Positions 55,215 to 64,000 of a DNA stretch of 64,000 bases are shown piece by piece. The notes below the pieces were generated by a model. It saw nothing but the letters and a program-made list of their open reading frames with translations. It searched no databases and was not told where the DNA came from. The stretch comes from Piezodorus guildinii (taxonomy: Eukaryota > Arthropoda > Insecta > Hemiptera > Pentatomidae): assembly GCA_023052935.1 (NCBI GenBank), contig CM041292.1, forward strand, positions 40,756,139-40,820,138, in the 5' to 3' direction. A program made the translations under genes and the position numbers. Each line of letters begins with the position of its first letter. The first letter of the stretch is position 1.

Positions 55215-57739
55215 TGCTCGATGGGTTATTAACCAGGCGAAAAAAACATCATGGTTAAACTTTATATCCTCCATTTCATCTACCACCTCTCCAAAAGTTG
55301 TGTGGAATAAGATAAGATCCATTAAAGGGAGGCCAATAAATAGGATTCCGCGTCTCTTAACTTACAATGATGACACATTTACCGAGCCTACAGATATAGC
55401 CAATGCCTTTGGACGATACTTTATAAAAATCGATAAAAATCCATTCACACCTGATCAAAACCAATTACAACCGACCATTATCTCTAATCATGATTCCGAG
55501 GCGTACAACTTACCTTTTACAATGGAAGAGCTTCAACACAGTATAAATACTTCTCGTTCGAAATCTCCAGGTCCGGACCAGGTTCATAATTACTTTATTA
55601 AAAAGTCTCCTACAGTAGTTATCGATCTGTTACTCCGATTGATTAATAATTTGTGGACCAATTAATCTTTAGCCAGAACATGGTCATCGGCAACCGTAAT
55701 TCCTTTACTTAAATCCAATAAAGACCCAAAATTAATTCATAGCTACAGACCTGTTGCACTCACATCGGTTCTATGTAAGTTGGCCGAAAAAATGATTAAT
55801 CGCCGCCTTCTCTGGGTGTTAGAAGCCCGAAAAATTCTGGACAAAGAACAATGTGGGTTTCGGAAATACAAATCAACTACACACCTTCTTTTCAAATTTA
55901 ACGAATTCTTAAAATCATCATTTGCCAAAAATCAGCATGTATTCGCGGTATTCTTAGATCTGGAAAGCGCTTTCGATTCGTGTCGGAGAACCAACATTTT
56001 AGAATCTTTACAAAATTGGGCCATTTCAGGTAACCTCCTCTCATTTATAAAAAATTTTCTTACCAATAGAAATTTCAATGTTCGAGCTGGCTCCACATTT
56101 TCTGAATATTTTGATCTACCTAACGGAGTACCACAAGGGTCTGTCTTAAGCCCTACCCTTTTTAACATTGCCATTAATGACATAAGAAATTTCATAACAA
56201 GACCCGTTAGAGTCGCACTATACGCGGATGACGTACTCATTTACTACAGCTCTACCGACGTAAAATTTGGAGAACATGTGATTCAGGGAACATTACAAAA
56301 TCTGGAAACCTGGGCCTCTAGTCTTGGTTTTAGGTTTAGCCTTTCGAAATCAACTGCAGTCCATTTTTGTAAAATACGGAATTGTGCACAACCATTTTCA
56401 GTCTACCTTGGGAATCGTCGTCTGAATAGGGCTGACTCTATTCAATATTTAGGAGTCACATTTGATTCAAGATTGACCTGGAGACTACACGTTGATGCTC
56501 TTTTGGCTAAACTATCTAAAAGATGCAATATGCATTATGAAAACTCTCTCAGGTTCAATCTTTGGCTGCGATAGAATCTCTTTGCTGAGACTATATAGAT
56601 GCTTGTTAAGGCCAGTCTCTGATTACGCTTGCGAAATTTACGGAGATGCATCCAAAAAAATATTGAGTAGGTTGGACCCTGTTCACCACGCAATGATTCG
56701 TAGGGCAACCGGGGCTTTCAGGACTAGTCCTATCAGTAGCATACTGTGGGAAGCCGATGAGTGGCCCCTAGAGCTCCGTAGGCACTATCTTCTCTTGAAA
56801 TTTCTAGGTCGCTTAAAAACAACGCCGGACTTCTTTGACTTTTCACGATATAACTTACCCTCCCGCCTTTCTAACTACCCTCCACTATCTGACACACATC
56901 CTTTGCCAACATTTTATGTTTCCACTCCAAACCCCTTACCTCCTTGGACAAGTATCCCAGCAACCTTCGATTTTTCTTTGAAATCCATATCAAAATCAAC
57001 GAATCCTCCAGAAATCTTAAAACTAAGCTTTCTAGCTCTCTTAACCACTTATCAAGATTACACCTGTATTTACACTGACGCGTCTAAACATCTAGATAAA
57101 GTCGGCTGTTCTGTCGTTTTACCTAATGAGACCGTTCGGTACAGTCTCCCTTCCATTTATTCGGTATACACGTCCGAGCTTTTTGCTCTTTACCTATCTT
57201 TGACTTTAATTGAAGACTTAGCCCACAATCAGTTTCTAATTTGCAGTGACTCCTATTCGGCTCTCCAGGGAATCCAAAATTTTCATTATTCAGGAAATCA
57301 ATTAATATTTCACATTTCGAATTTAATATTTAATACAAAAAGAAAAATTATATTTCTCTGGGTGCCAAGCCACGTAGGAATTACGGGTAATGAACTGGCT
57401 GACACAGGCGCAAAAGAAGCAAGTTCCATCTTTCCTATTCCCAACGTCAAGACGATACGGACTGACTTCAACTCAGCCATACTGAAGCAATGCAAAGAAG
57501 CATGGTGCACCTTTTGGTCTAAGGTTCCGGAGAACAACAAGTTAAAGCGAAACTTCGGAGTTTCGCGACCACTACCCCAGATAGTTGGACAACGCAGGGA
57601 TCAATCATTAATAACACGGTTGAGGATTGGACACACTAGACTGACACATGGGCACCTGCTTGAAGGGAAACCTCCGCCGAGATGCCTGCTCTGTGACTTG
57701 GAGCTAACTGTGGAACACATCCTATTCCATCAGGTATAG
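55215..57739 (+). pseudogene. I-type ORF2: reverse transcriptase + RNase H, one stop, one frameshift
   Basis: Begins in the linker before RT. 55300-55665 includes SRSKSPGPDQVHNYFIKK; TAA at 55663-55665 interrupts it, and the same frame resumes with SYRPVALTSVLCKLAEKM, FAVFLDLESAFDSCRRTNIL, NGVPQGSVLSPTLFNIAIND and catalytic YADDV. A one-base shift near 56530 moves it to the next frame: thumb (LLRPVSDYACEIYGDASKK), RNase H (YTDASKHLDKVG; TSELFALYLS; CSDSYSALQGIQ; PSHVGITGNELADTGAKEA), and a C-terminal CCHC-like stretch CLLCDLELTVEHILFHQ. Otherwise intact domains point to moderate age. Confidence 0.88.
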
Positions 57740-57928
57740 TTCAGGCAGAACATGGCCTCTTCTACAAAGTTATAAGGAAACAATGGACCAAAAGAATCAA
57801 GAAAGTTTGTTCATTTTTCTGAAAAAAAATAAATTGTACCCATCTCTGTAAATAGTTTATGACCACGGTGCCTCTAACCTTTGTTGTTGTACACGGCACC
57901 TAAAACTGTAATCAAATAAATAAATAAA
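55215..57928 (+). mobile_element. I-type LINE, 5'-truncated, 2.7 kb, 12 bp TSD
   Basis: Inserted fragment starting within ORF2 and ending in a (TAAA)n tail (about 57915-57928), flanked by TATAGAAACACG. The RNase H domain after the RT marks the I group rather than Jockey. The endonuclease and ORF1 are lost by 5' truncation. Confidence 0.88.
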
Positions 57929-58704
57929 TATAGAAACACGGGTTTTATTAAAAAATCTATTATATTATTATCTAAAACAATTACTTAGTTTTATCGGCTT
58001 TTTATCACTCTCTATTAACTTTTAAAAGCTTGTGTATAAGATAATATTTTTTCTAAAATATTTAGCTTTCCAATGGTATATCATACATGTATATTACTGT
58101 AATTATGTTCATAAACGAAAAATTGAATTAAAAAAATATTTTTCCTGTTTTCACCTTTAGTTGGGTATCGAATTCATTCAATTTATATATTTAGCTGTTT
58201 TTTATCATTGGTAACAAGGTAATATAGTTATTTTTATAGAATCAACAAAATTAAAGGTACTTTAGAGAATGAAAATTTAAAATATCGGCATTTAAGCCCT
58301 GTCAGACCATTTTAATCAGAATGAAACCTACATATTATTAAAGCTCATTAAATTTTACATCGATATGGCACGTTTAATCAAAATCATCAGAACCGTTTTT
58401 GAGAAAATCGAAAAAAGGTGCAAAATGCATAGTATGAAGTGGCTCTTCTGGTAAGCTCGTTTCAATGAAAAAGGTTTTGTAACGTCTCGGGAGTATATTT
58501 GTCTTAAATATGAAATTTTAGTTTTATAGGACTTACTGTTTCCGCCCAGGAGTTACCACACACACACACAGACCTTTTTGCGGGACTTGCTTATTTGGAC
58601 TCAGGGGAACCTAAAATGTGTATTTCCGTTGAAAACTGGAATTCGAAAATTTTCACGATCGCTATACTTTCCATTACTATATATAGTAAGTGAAAGTAAA
58701 AAGG

Positions 58705-59080
58705 TGTGACTTTCATGTGGGAACATTTGATTGTTATATTTTTTTTTAATGTCAAGTAGTGAGTTATAATATTAAATGGTCAATGTATTCAAGTTTCCCA
58801 TAAAAACGTTTTGATAAGATAGATATAGGACTGATTTACAATACTGGAGCTTCTTGTTTAACTTGGACCTGTTATTATTTGGAAATAATTTTTTGTAATT
58901 GCATCCATCCATCCTTTAACGTGCATTAATCCTTTTGAAGATTTTTTTACAGGAATCCAAAAATCTCATGAATTGATTTCTGAGTAAATGTATTGGATTC
59001 ATTTCATATTAAAATCTTCTTTCATTCTTTTAAGGATAATTAATAACTTTATTTTCACGATATTAAAGTAGATTTTTGTT
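58705..59080. other. AT-rich non-coding stretch
   Basis: Nothing recognised. Confidence 0.45.
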
Positions 59081-59084
59081 TACT

Positions 59085-59200
59085 CATTTAACGTGACTTT
59101 AGCTTATCGAACGATGCAACAATGGGAGTCCTAATTTTTTCCTATAAAGGAATAATTAGGATAGGGATCTTTAACGAGTACCTGACATAGACCTGCATTG
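59085..59200 (-). repeat. SINE family 1, 3' part
   Basis: TTTAACGTGACTTTAGCTTA then AATGGGAGTCCTAA and TTTAACGAGTACCTGACAT, the inverse of the family tail. Confidence 0.65.
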
Positions 59201-59339
59201 AAAGGTGGTTTCAGAAAGAAATGAAATCTGTAAGTAGGACTTTTTGGAGATAATTGCAATACTCAGAAGAATTTTAAAAGGACTTGATAGAGGGGCAAAC
59301 TTTAATGTAGAGGTAAAACAGCTTTCAATGATTAAGTTC

Positions 59340-59545
59340 AAATGGTTCAAACCCGACAAACACCCCTAGGATTTCTTAAAGGTAGTAAAAGATCCTTGGC
59401 TATGCTTTCATTAAGAGGAGACGTAAAATGGTCGTCCTGTGGCACTATTTCATTTGTTTGTAAAATACCGCTATCCTAATTAAACCTGGATAGATAAAAT
59501 TTCCAATTCAATGTAGCGTTAAATGAATAAAAGAAAGACTTGACT
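59340..59545 (+). repeat. SINE family 1, most of body
   Basis: ATGGTTCAAACCCGACAAAC (B box) to AAACCTGGATAGATAAAATT and GCGTTAAATGAATAAA. It faces the inverse copy at 59085-59200, forming an inverted pair around about 140 bp of other sequence. Confidence 0.7.
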
Positions 59546-59841
59546 GTTCTTCAGATATGACAAAATATCAAATTCGCAAAAAAATGTTCATTAGCAACTT
59601 TCGGGAAGTACGTCTGGATTGCTGGTTTGTAGCTCTCAGACGTCAAGACACGTGCTCACTTGACCCCCGGTTCTCGACATAATTATTTGGCGATGTAAAC
59701 ACTCTCCAGTCGCCTTCAGACCTGAGGAATGTCCCATTACCCAACAAGTATCCTATCTTATTATTAGAAACTGTAATTATCTAGTGTGTACTCTAAGCTG
59801 TCCTATCTGCTCGAGATAACACGAGACCTTTCTCTTTGCAG

Positions 59842-59923
59842 GGCAGCCTTCAACCAGGACCAGGACTTGTACAGCTCCTTCGTCCCCAAGAAGCCTCCCA
59901 TCGTCAACTCCACCATGTCAAAG
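59842..59923 (+). CDS. candidate internal coding exon, unassigned
   Basis: An 82 nt GC-rich block between a strong acceptor CCTTTCTCTTTGCAG (ending 59841) and a donor TCAAAG/GTCAGT (59923/59924). In one frame, one nt completes a split codon and 27 codons follow: AAFNQDQDLYSSFVPKKPP then IVNSTMSK; the donor is in phase 0. GC-rich third positions (CAG, GAC, TTC, GTC, CCC, AAG) contrast sharply with the 30% GC flanks and are typical of a conserved host exon. CCACCATGTC near the end could also be a start codon in a good context, making most of the exon 5' UTR. No protein family is recognised. Confidence 0.65.
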
Positions 59924-59929
59924 GTCAGT

Positions 59930-60960
59930 TATTCATATACTGATTTATTTTATTCATATATAGATATATTTGCATGAATGAATTTTATGAACTCATAAAA
60001 TGAATGTCCGTGATTTGCGGTAATTTTTTTTTTATTGATTACTTTTCATAATGAGCCTTTTTAGTCGACCAAGAAAGAAATAGCAATAATGATAATGCCG
60101 TCGTACGCATTAGTGAATATTTTCGTCAGTTCTAATTGACATATAATAAAATTCTCTACAAAACAATACAAAAATATTATCATTGAAAACGATTAAAAAA
60201 TATCAAAGATAACTTAGCAGTTGTGATTGGCTATTTTCTATGAATTGACCGTATAGCTAGTTCGTCTGTTTTCAACAGAAATGCTCTTTAATTAATTTAT
60301 TCTTTTATATATATATATATGATTTAATTGCCTACATATCTATTTTATACAGTAATATAATTATTTGTATGGAAATAATAAACCTTTGTATAATTTTTTT
60401 TGTTGTAATAATGGAACATTATAATCGACTAAAACAAATTTGTAAACCCCCTTTGAGTTCGAACTTTGGCTGCAAGGTAGGTAGAATCCAAATTGGGCAG
60501 CCCATTTTGCGAATTAAGGAACGCTTTATGGCTTCCAAAACTATTAAACTCGGTCAAGTATTAGCGATGGACCAAACTATTAAATTCAGTATAAGTATAG
60601 TACAAGTATATACCGATAAGTATTAGCGGTGGTAACACATCTTAAACATTGCAGCTGTGATTCATAGATTTTTCTTTTTTCTTCAATAGAAATTAACATT
60701 GTAAGTGTTTTGCCTTTCTTCGATTATTTTAAAACCCAAAATCCTTCTGAGAAAAATTGATCCTAATTCATTAATGCCTGTACTGATATGAAATATAATA
60801 AAAACCCCTTACTCACAAAATATTTCGTGTGAATAGTAGCTTTATAAATTTTACATAGATATCGTTATTAGGAAACAATATTTAATTAACAATAATTTTA
60901 ATTCTATTATTTGTTTTTTTAATAGATAAAAAAAAAAGGTTTTTCTAATCAGTGCACATT
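59930..60960. other. AT-rich stretch with repeat R2 (60040-60440)
   Basis: Holds R2 blocks (CTTAGCAGTTGTGATTGGCT; GGAAATAATAAACCTTTGTA). Rest unrecognised. Confidence 0.4.
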
Positions 60961-60973
60961 TGAATTTATATAT

Positions 60974-61020
<47 letters not shown>

Positions 61021-61045
61021 GTACAATATATATATATATTGTGAG
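60960..61045. repeat. (TA)n microsatellite
   Basis: Interrupted TA tract with a small palindrome TTGTGTACAA near 61018. Confidence 0.9.
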
Positions 61046-61600
61046 TAGCCTCCACTTGGCTGACGGGCCTCCCTCCCTAATTATTTTGAACCAACGTTGA
61101 ACAATTCACTCATTAATGCTGCTATCACTCCAGATTTGATTGACGTTTCTGGCCACTGCCTAGCCGAGTTTAAACCCGTAAAAGAAAATTATACGAATAA
61201 TTATGAGCAACGAAATGCAAAAGAGGTAAACATTCGTTTAAAAAAGACTTAATCTGTGTTAAACTAATCTAAACTAATCTGTGTTATACAAATGAATAAT
61301 TCAGTAAACATAAACAGTTTGCTTTATAGAGTGGTATTTTAAAGAAAACTCTAATCGAGCATTATTTTCCGAACTACCCAATAGGATTAGGGAGTGATGG
61401 GACTACCTTATTACTTATCATCGCAAATCATAATTGTATTTCAACATGTATATTTCAAGTGTACAAATCGGTTATTCTTACGGACCCAGTCCTAGAATAC
61501 AAATTATTTTCTAAACTATTCTATTCTATTCTTCCGGGAGTTTTCTCTGAGGAGGGGAACGATTCAATAGTTCAAAACATAACGGAAATACTCCTCTCTA

Positions 61601-61830
61601 TATCCTCTCTCCCCTTTAGGAAAACGCTACTCTCTACTCTCCAAGCAACCCTACAGGTCCTATCCTCTCTCCCCTTTGGGAAAACGTTACCCTCTACCCT
61701 CCAAGCAATCCTACAGGTCCTATCCTCTCTCCCCTTTAGGAACGTGCTACCCTCTACCCTCCAAGCTACCCTAAAGCCTTTATCCTTTCTCTCCTCTCTA
61801 GGAACACGCTACCCTCTACCCTCAAAGCAT
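61601..61830 (+). repeat. 60 bp-period minisatellite
   Basis: TATCCTCTCTCCCCTTTAGG starts at 61601, 61661 (one difference) and 61721, exactly 60 bp apart, then a fourth degenerate unit follows. Units also share CTCTCCAAGCAACCCTACAG. The period is a multiple of three and one frame (61459-61857) runs open through all units as a 20-residue repeat, but the composition (pyrimidine-rich strand) does not suggest a conserved protein. Confidence 0.9.
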
Positions 61831-61854
61831 ATCGCTAATAGTATAAAGAAGAGC

Positions 61855-61990
61855 TAGGGGATGTTGAGGAGGGGCTACGACCCCGGGCGGGCATCGACCC
61901 CAGGGCCCCGCTCGATACCCCGCCGCTTCCTAACCTCTAGCTGTCCCAGAGGGGCATTTACCGCAACCCTCTGCGCCAGTTCTGCGCTCT
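61855..61990 (-). repeat. GC-rich tRNA-like SINE head
   Basis: On the minus strand AGCTAGAGGTTAGGAAGCG resembles an A box and GGGGTCGATGCCCGCC a B box. The minisatellite lies just downstream on that strand and may be the body of the same element. Confidence 0.4.
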
Positions 61991-62039
61991 CCTAATTAAG
62001 TAGTCGTCAAAACCTATTTATCTTCACGGGCAATAGCAA

Positions 62040-62050
62040 AAAAAAAAAAG

Positions 62051-62082
<32 letters not shown>
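62040..62082. repeat. poly(A) tract
   Basis: About 42 A with one G. It lies just beyond the GC-rich block; whether it is the tail of a retroposon is unclear. Confidence 0.8.
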
Positions 62083-62084
<2 letters not shown>

Positions 62085-62089
62085 GCTTA

Positions 62090-62810
62090 TATTTGCTAAG
62101 TTAAGTCGCTTGATTCGAGATAAGTTTTAAAAACGTTTATTCTTGTTTCAAAAACGCTTAAGAGTGTTAAATTCCAGGCTTCATATAAACATAAAACTCA
62201 TTTAAAATATGTTTCAGTTACTTTGTCTTAAAAAAAAAAACAAAAAAAAAAAACAATAAGACTAAATAATTTCCAGCTCTCGTCCCACCAATAGGTTCAC
62301 CACAAAATTCACCACCCCTACAAAGGATCTCTTATCTTCAGATAATTACAATCACTCTAGCTGTAGGCAATCAAACATTACATTTAGTTATTATGCATAT
62401 TATCAACTCGATTGTTAATTATATTAGTTTTTAAGGATATTGATGTTCATTCGATGTCGGATGGAAATAAGGAGGATAAGGAAATATTATGCTTAAATTT
62501 AAAATTACATTCAGCAATATTTTTAATTAGACAAGTGTTAATTTTAGTTTAACTCCAATTGAAACATCTATTTTACTATATATTCAATAAATGTTTTTAG
62601 TATATTCTAATTCTATGTAACGTTAATATTAATTTTATATGTAGTTTCTAATGTTCTCTTTTTCAATGTTAGATAATGAATTTGAGAATAAATTCTCAAA
62701 ACGTCGCCAAAACAGTTATACATTGATCGATTCAGCCTCAAGAGCCTTAAAAACTTATGTATATATAAAAAAAATAAATAAAAAAAATTGTACCATTACT
62801 CTATTAGCCA
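62090..62810. other. AT-rich non-coding stretch
   Basis: Nothing recognised. Confidence 0.45.
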
Positions 62811-62814
62811 TGAA

Positions 62815-63045
62815 GATTCTTGGTTTGAGTACATAAAGAGTTCATACTGTTCCTCGGCCAACTTCCGTCAATGAGATAATTAGTCCTTGATCATGCTCAG
62901 CTGACTTTTTTCCTGTTTGGGTACCTAATCTATTGAGGCTAGGTATGCCCGAAGAGAGTTTCTATACCTCAGTCACTATACGGCTGAAATAACAATTCGA
63001 ACCCAAGACCCGCATAATAGTAGACTAGAGCACGCTGCTCCTTGT
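62815..63045 (-). repeat. SINE family 2, diverged
   Basis: Reverse copy with decayed body (TTCCTCGGCCAACTTCCGTC; TGTTTGGGTACCTAATC) and head (AATTCGAACCCAAGACCCGC, then TAGTAGACTAGAGCACGCTG). Confidence 0.6.
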
Positions 63046-63049
63046 ATAT

Positions 63050-63700
63050 AAAATATAAAACTTCTATTATCTTAATAAACATGTGGAGTTTTAGCTTCTT
63101 AAAGCAACCGAAATGCAAATGCAAGGATTGTGTTGGATGTGGCCTTGTAAAGTTGGAGTTCTTAGGAGAGTGTTATATAAGCAGAGATCATTATTATTAT
63201 TAATGAATGCTGTATTGGGAAGAGGTCGTGATCTACTAATGCATTAATGGTCAGTCCTTCAAAAACTCTCATTTTTCTTTACCTTTTGCTCAAATATATT
63301 ATTGTAGCATTTGCCGCATACCATAGTTGACTCTTAACTTCCGTTTTCCTTCACCGCTCACTCAGTGGCTTCCCTGATCCAATTATTGTATAGACGTCCT
63401 TCTAAATCTCTTGAACTTTTCCCATTTCAGATACCGTTAATTGGTTTTCGAATTATACACGTCATTAAACAAACGTTCAATACATCCATTTAATTTATAA
63501 CGGCTTAAGTACACGTATCTAGGCTAATTGAGCGGTAAAATACCGAAATGAACACAAAATATATAAATATACAATCACTGGCAATTTGAAAATCTTCGCC
63601 CAAAAAGTGGTTGTACAACCCAAACGTAAAATTGTCTTAATCTGATATGTATCAGCAAAGGTACAAAGATTTTATAACAAATATATTTAAGCATATTATT
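63050..63700. other. non-coding stretch
   Basis: No repeat family or gene recognised. Confidence 0.4.
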
Positions 63701-63704
63701 GTTG

Positions 63705-63930
63705 TCATCTATTCGTTTAACGTCACTTTTATACTACTATGGCTAATCGCATGATGACTAATTATTTCCTCTCCAAGTTTAGTTAGGGTAGAGATCTTTA
63801 ACGAGTTCATGGAATCGCAAAGGCTTGGGACCACCATTTTACGTCCTCTTCGAAGGAGGGCATAACTTAGGTTGTTTTTTACTCTCATTAAAAAATGGCT
63901 GGTCACTACATACAGGTAATCGACCCTTTT
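63705..63930 (-). repeat. SINE family 1
   Basis: TTTAACGTCACTTTTATAC, GGTAGAGATCTTTAACGAG, GGGACCACCATTTTACGTCC and TTTTTACTCTCATTAAAAAAT follow the body in inverse. The tRNA-like head is mostly lost. Confidence 0.7.
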
Positions 63931-64000
63931 AAGGGTATTGCGTTTCAATTCTGTTCGTAAATTTGACAGGAAGAAGTCAAGATCGGGCTTTAAATGATAA

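Larger units (their letters stand above)
55081..58697 (+). mobile_element. family M copy split by an I-type LINE
   Basis: 5' part 55081-55214 (TTGGTGCGGGCAACACACGA...) and 3' part 57941-58697 (ending GTAAGTGAAAGT, 58686-58697) form one copy. TATAGAAACACG at 55203-55214 and 57929-57940 is the target duplication of the LINE between them. Family M is thus older than the LINE here. Confidence 0.85.

Noticed and set aside
61459..61857. 132-codon ORF over the minisatellite as a gene
   Set aside because: Open only because the 60 bp unit is a multiple of three and pyrimidine-rich; no non-repeat domain or start context supports it.

Overview
This is AT-rich animal nuclear DNA (about 70% A+T by eye), most likely from an insect. 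It contains a gypsy-type errantivirus with gag, pol and env, Jockey-, I-, RTE- and CR1-like LINE remains, mariner and Tc1 relics, tRNA-derived SINEs and introns with GT/AG borders. There is no operon, ribosome-binding-site or bacterial gene. The order cannot be fixed from sequence alone.

Layout. 1-9.4 kb: many copies of one ~870 bp non-coding mobile family ('family M', perhaps Helentron-related), SINE pieces and LINE tails. 9.4-14.5 kb: a SINE with a clean target-site duplication (TSD) and a T-rich tail, a Jockey tail, and a mariner deletion derivative with both terminal repeats. 14.5-25 kb: more family M, one copy carrying a 195 bp fold-back insertion; a possible minus-strand promoter/exon (18.5 kb) and coding exon (19.9 kb); a Tc1 relic; and a nest of CR1-like, RTE-like and Jockey-like fragments (22.8-24.5 kb). 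25.88 kb: a short, well-bounded candidate coding exon. 28.1-32.7 kb: an almost complete but frameshifted Jockey element, minus strand, with TSD. 32.8-40.3 kb: a full 7.46 kb errantivirus, minus strand, with two LTRs that read identical. 40.3-49 kb: mostly AT-rich DNA, family M and SINEs. 49.0-49.2 kb: a candidate promoter and first exon, plus strand. 54-58.7 kb: an I-type LINE nested inside a family M copy with a 12 bp TSD. 59.84 kb: another candidate coding exon, plus strand. 61.6 kb: a 60 bp-period minisatellite.

The window therefore looks like intron or intergenic space of one or more host genes, filled by layered transposon insertions. The host-gene evidence is short: exons of 67-100 nt with splice signals, plus two promoter-like islands, none assigned to a known gene. 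The errantivirus is the youngest-looking element and shows tRNA-Lys priming, a T TTT TTA frameshift site, a splice acceptor abutting the env ATG, and a 141 bp in-frame repeat in pol. Its pol is nevertheless broken by two TGA codons and one frameshift. All comparisons were made by eye.
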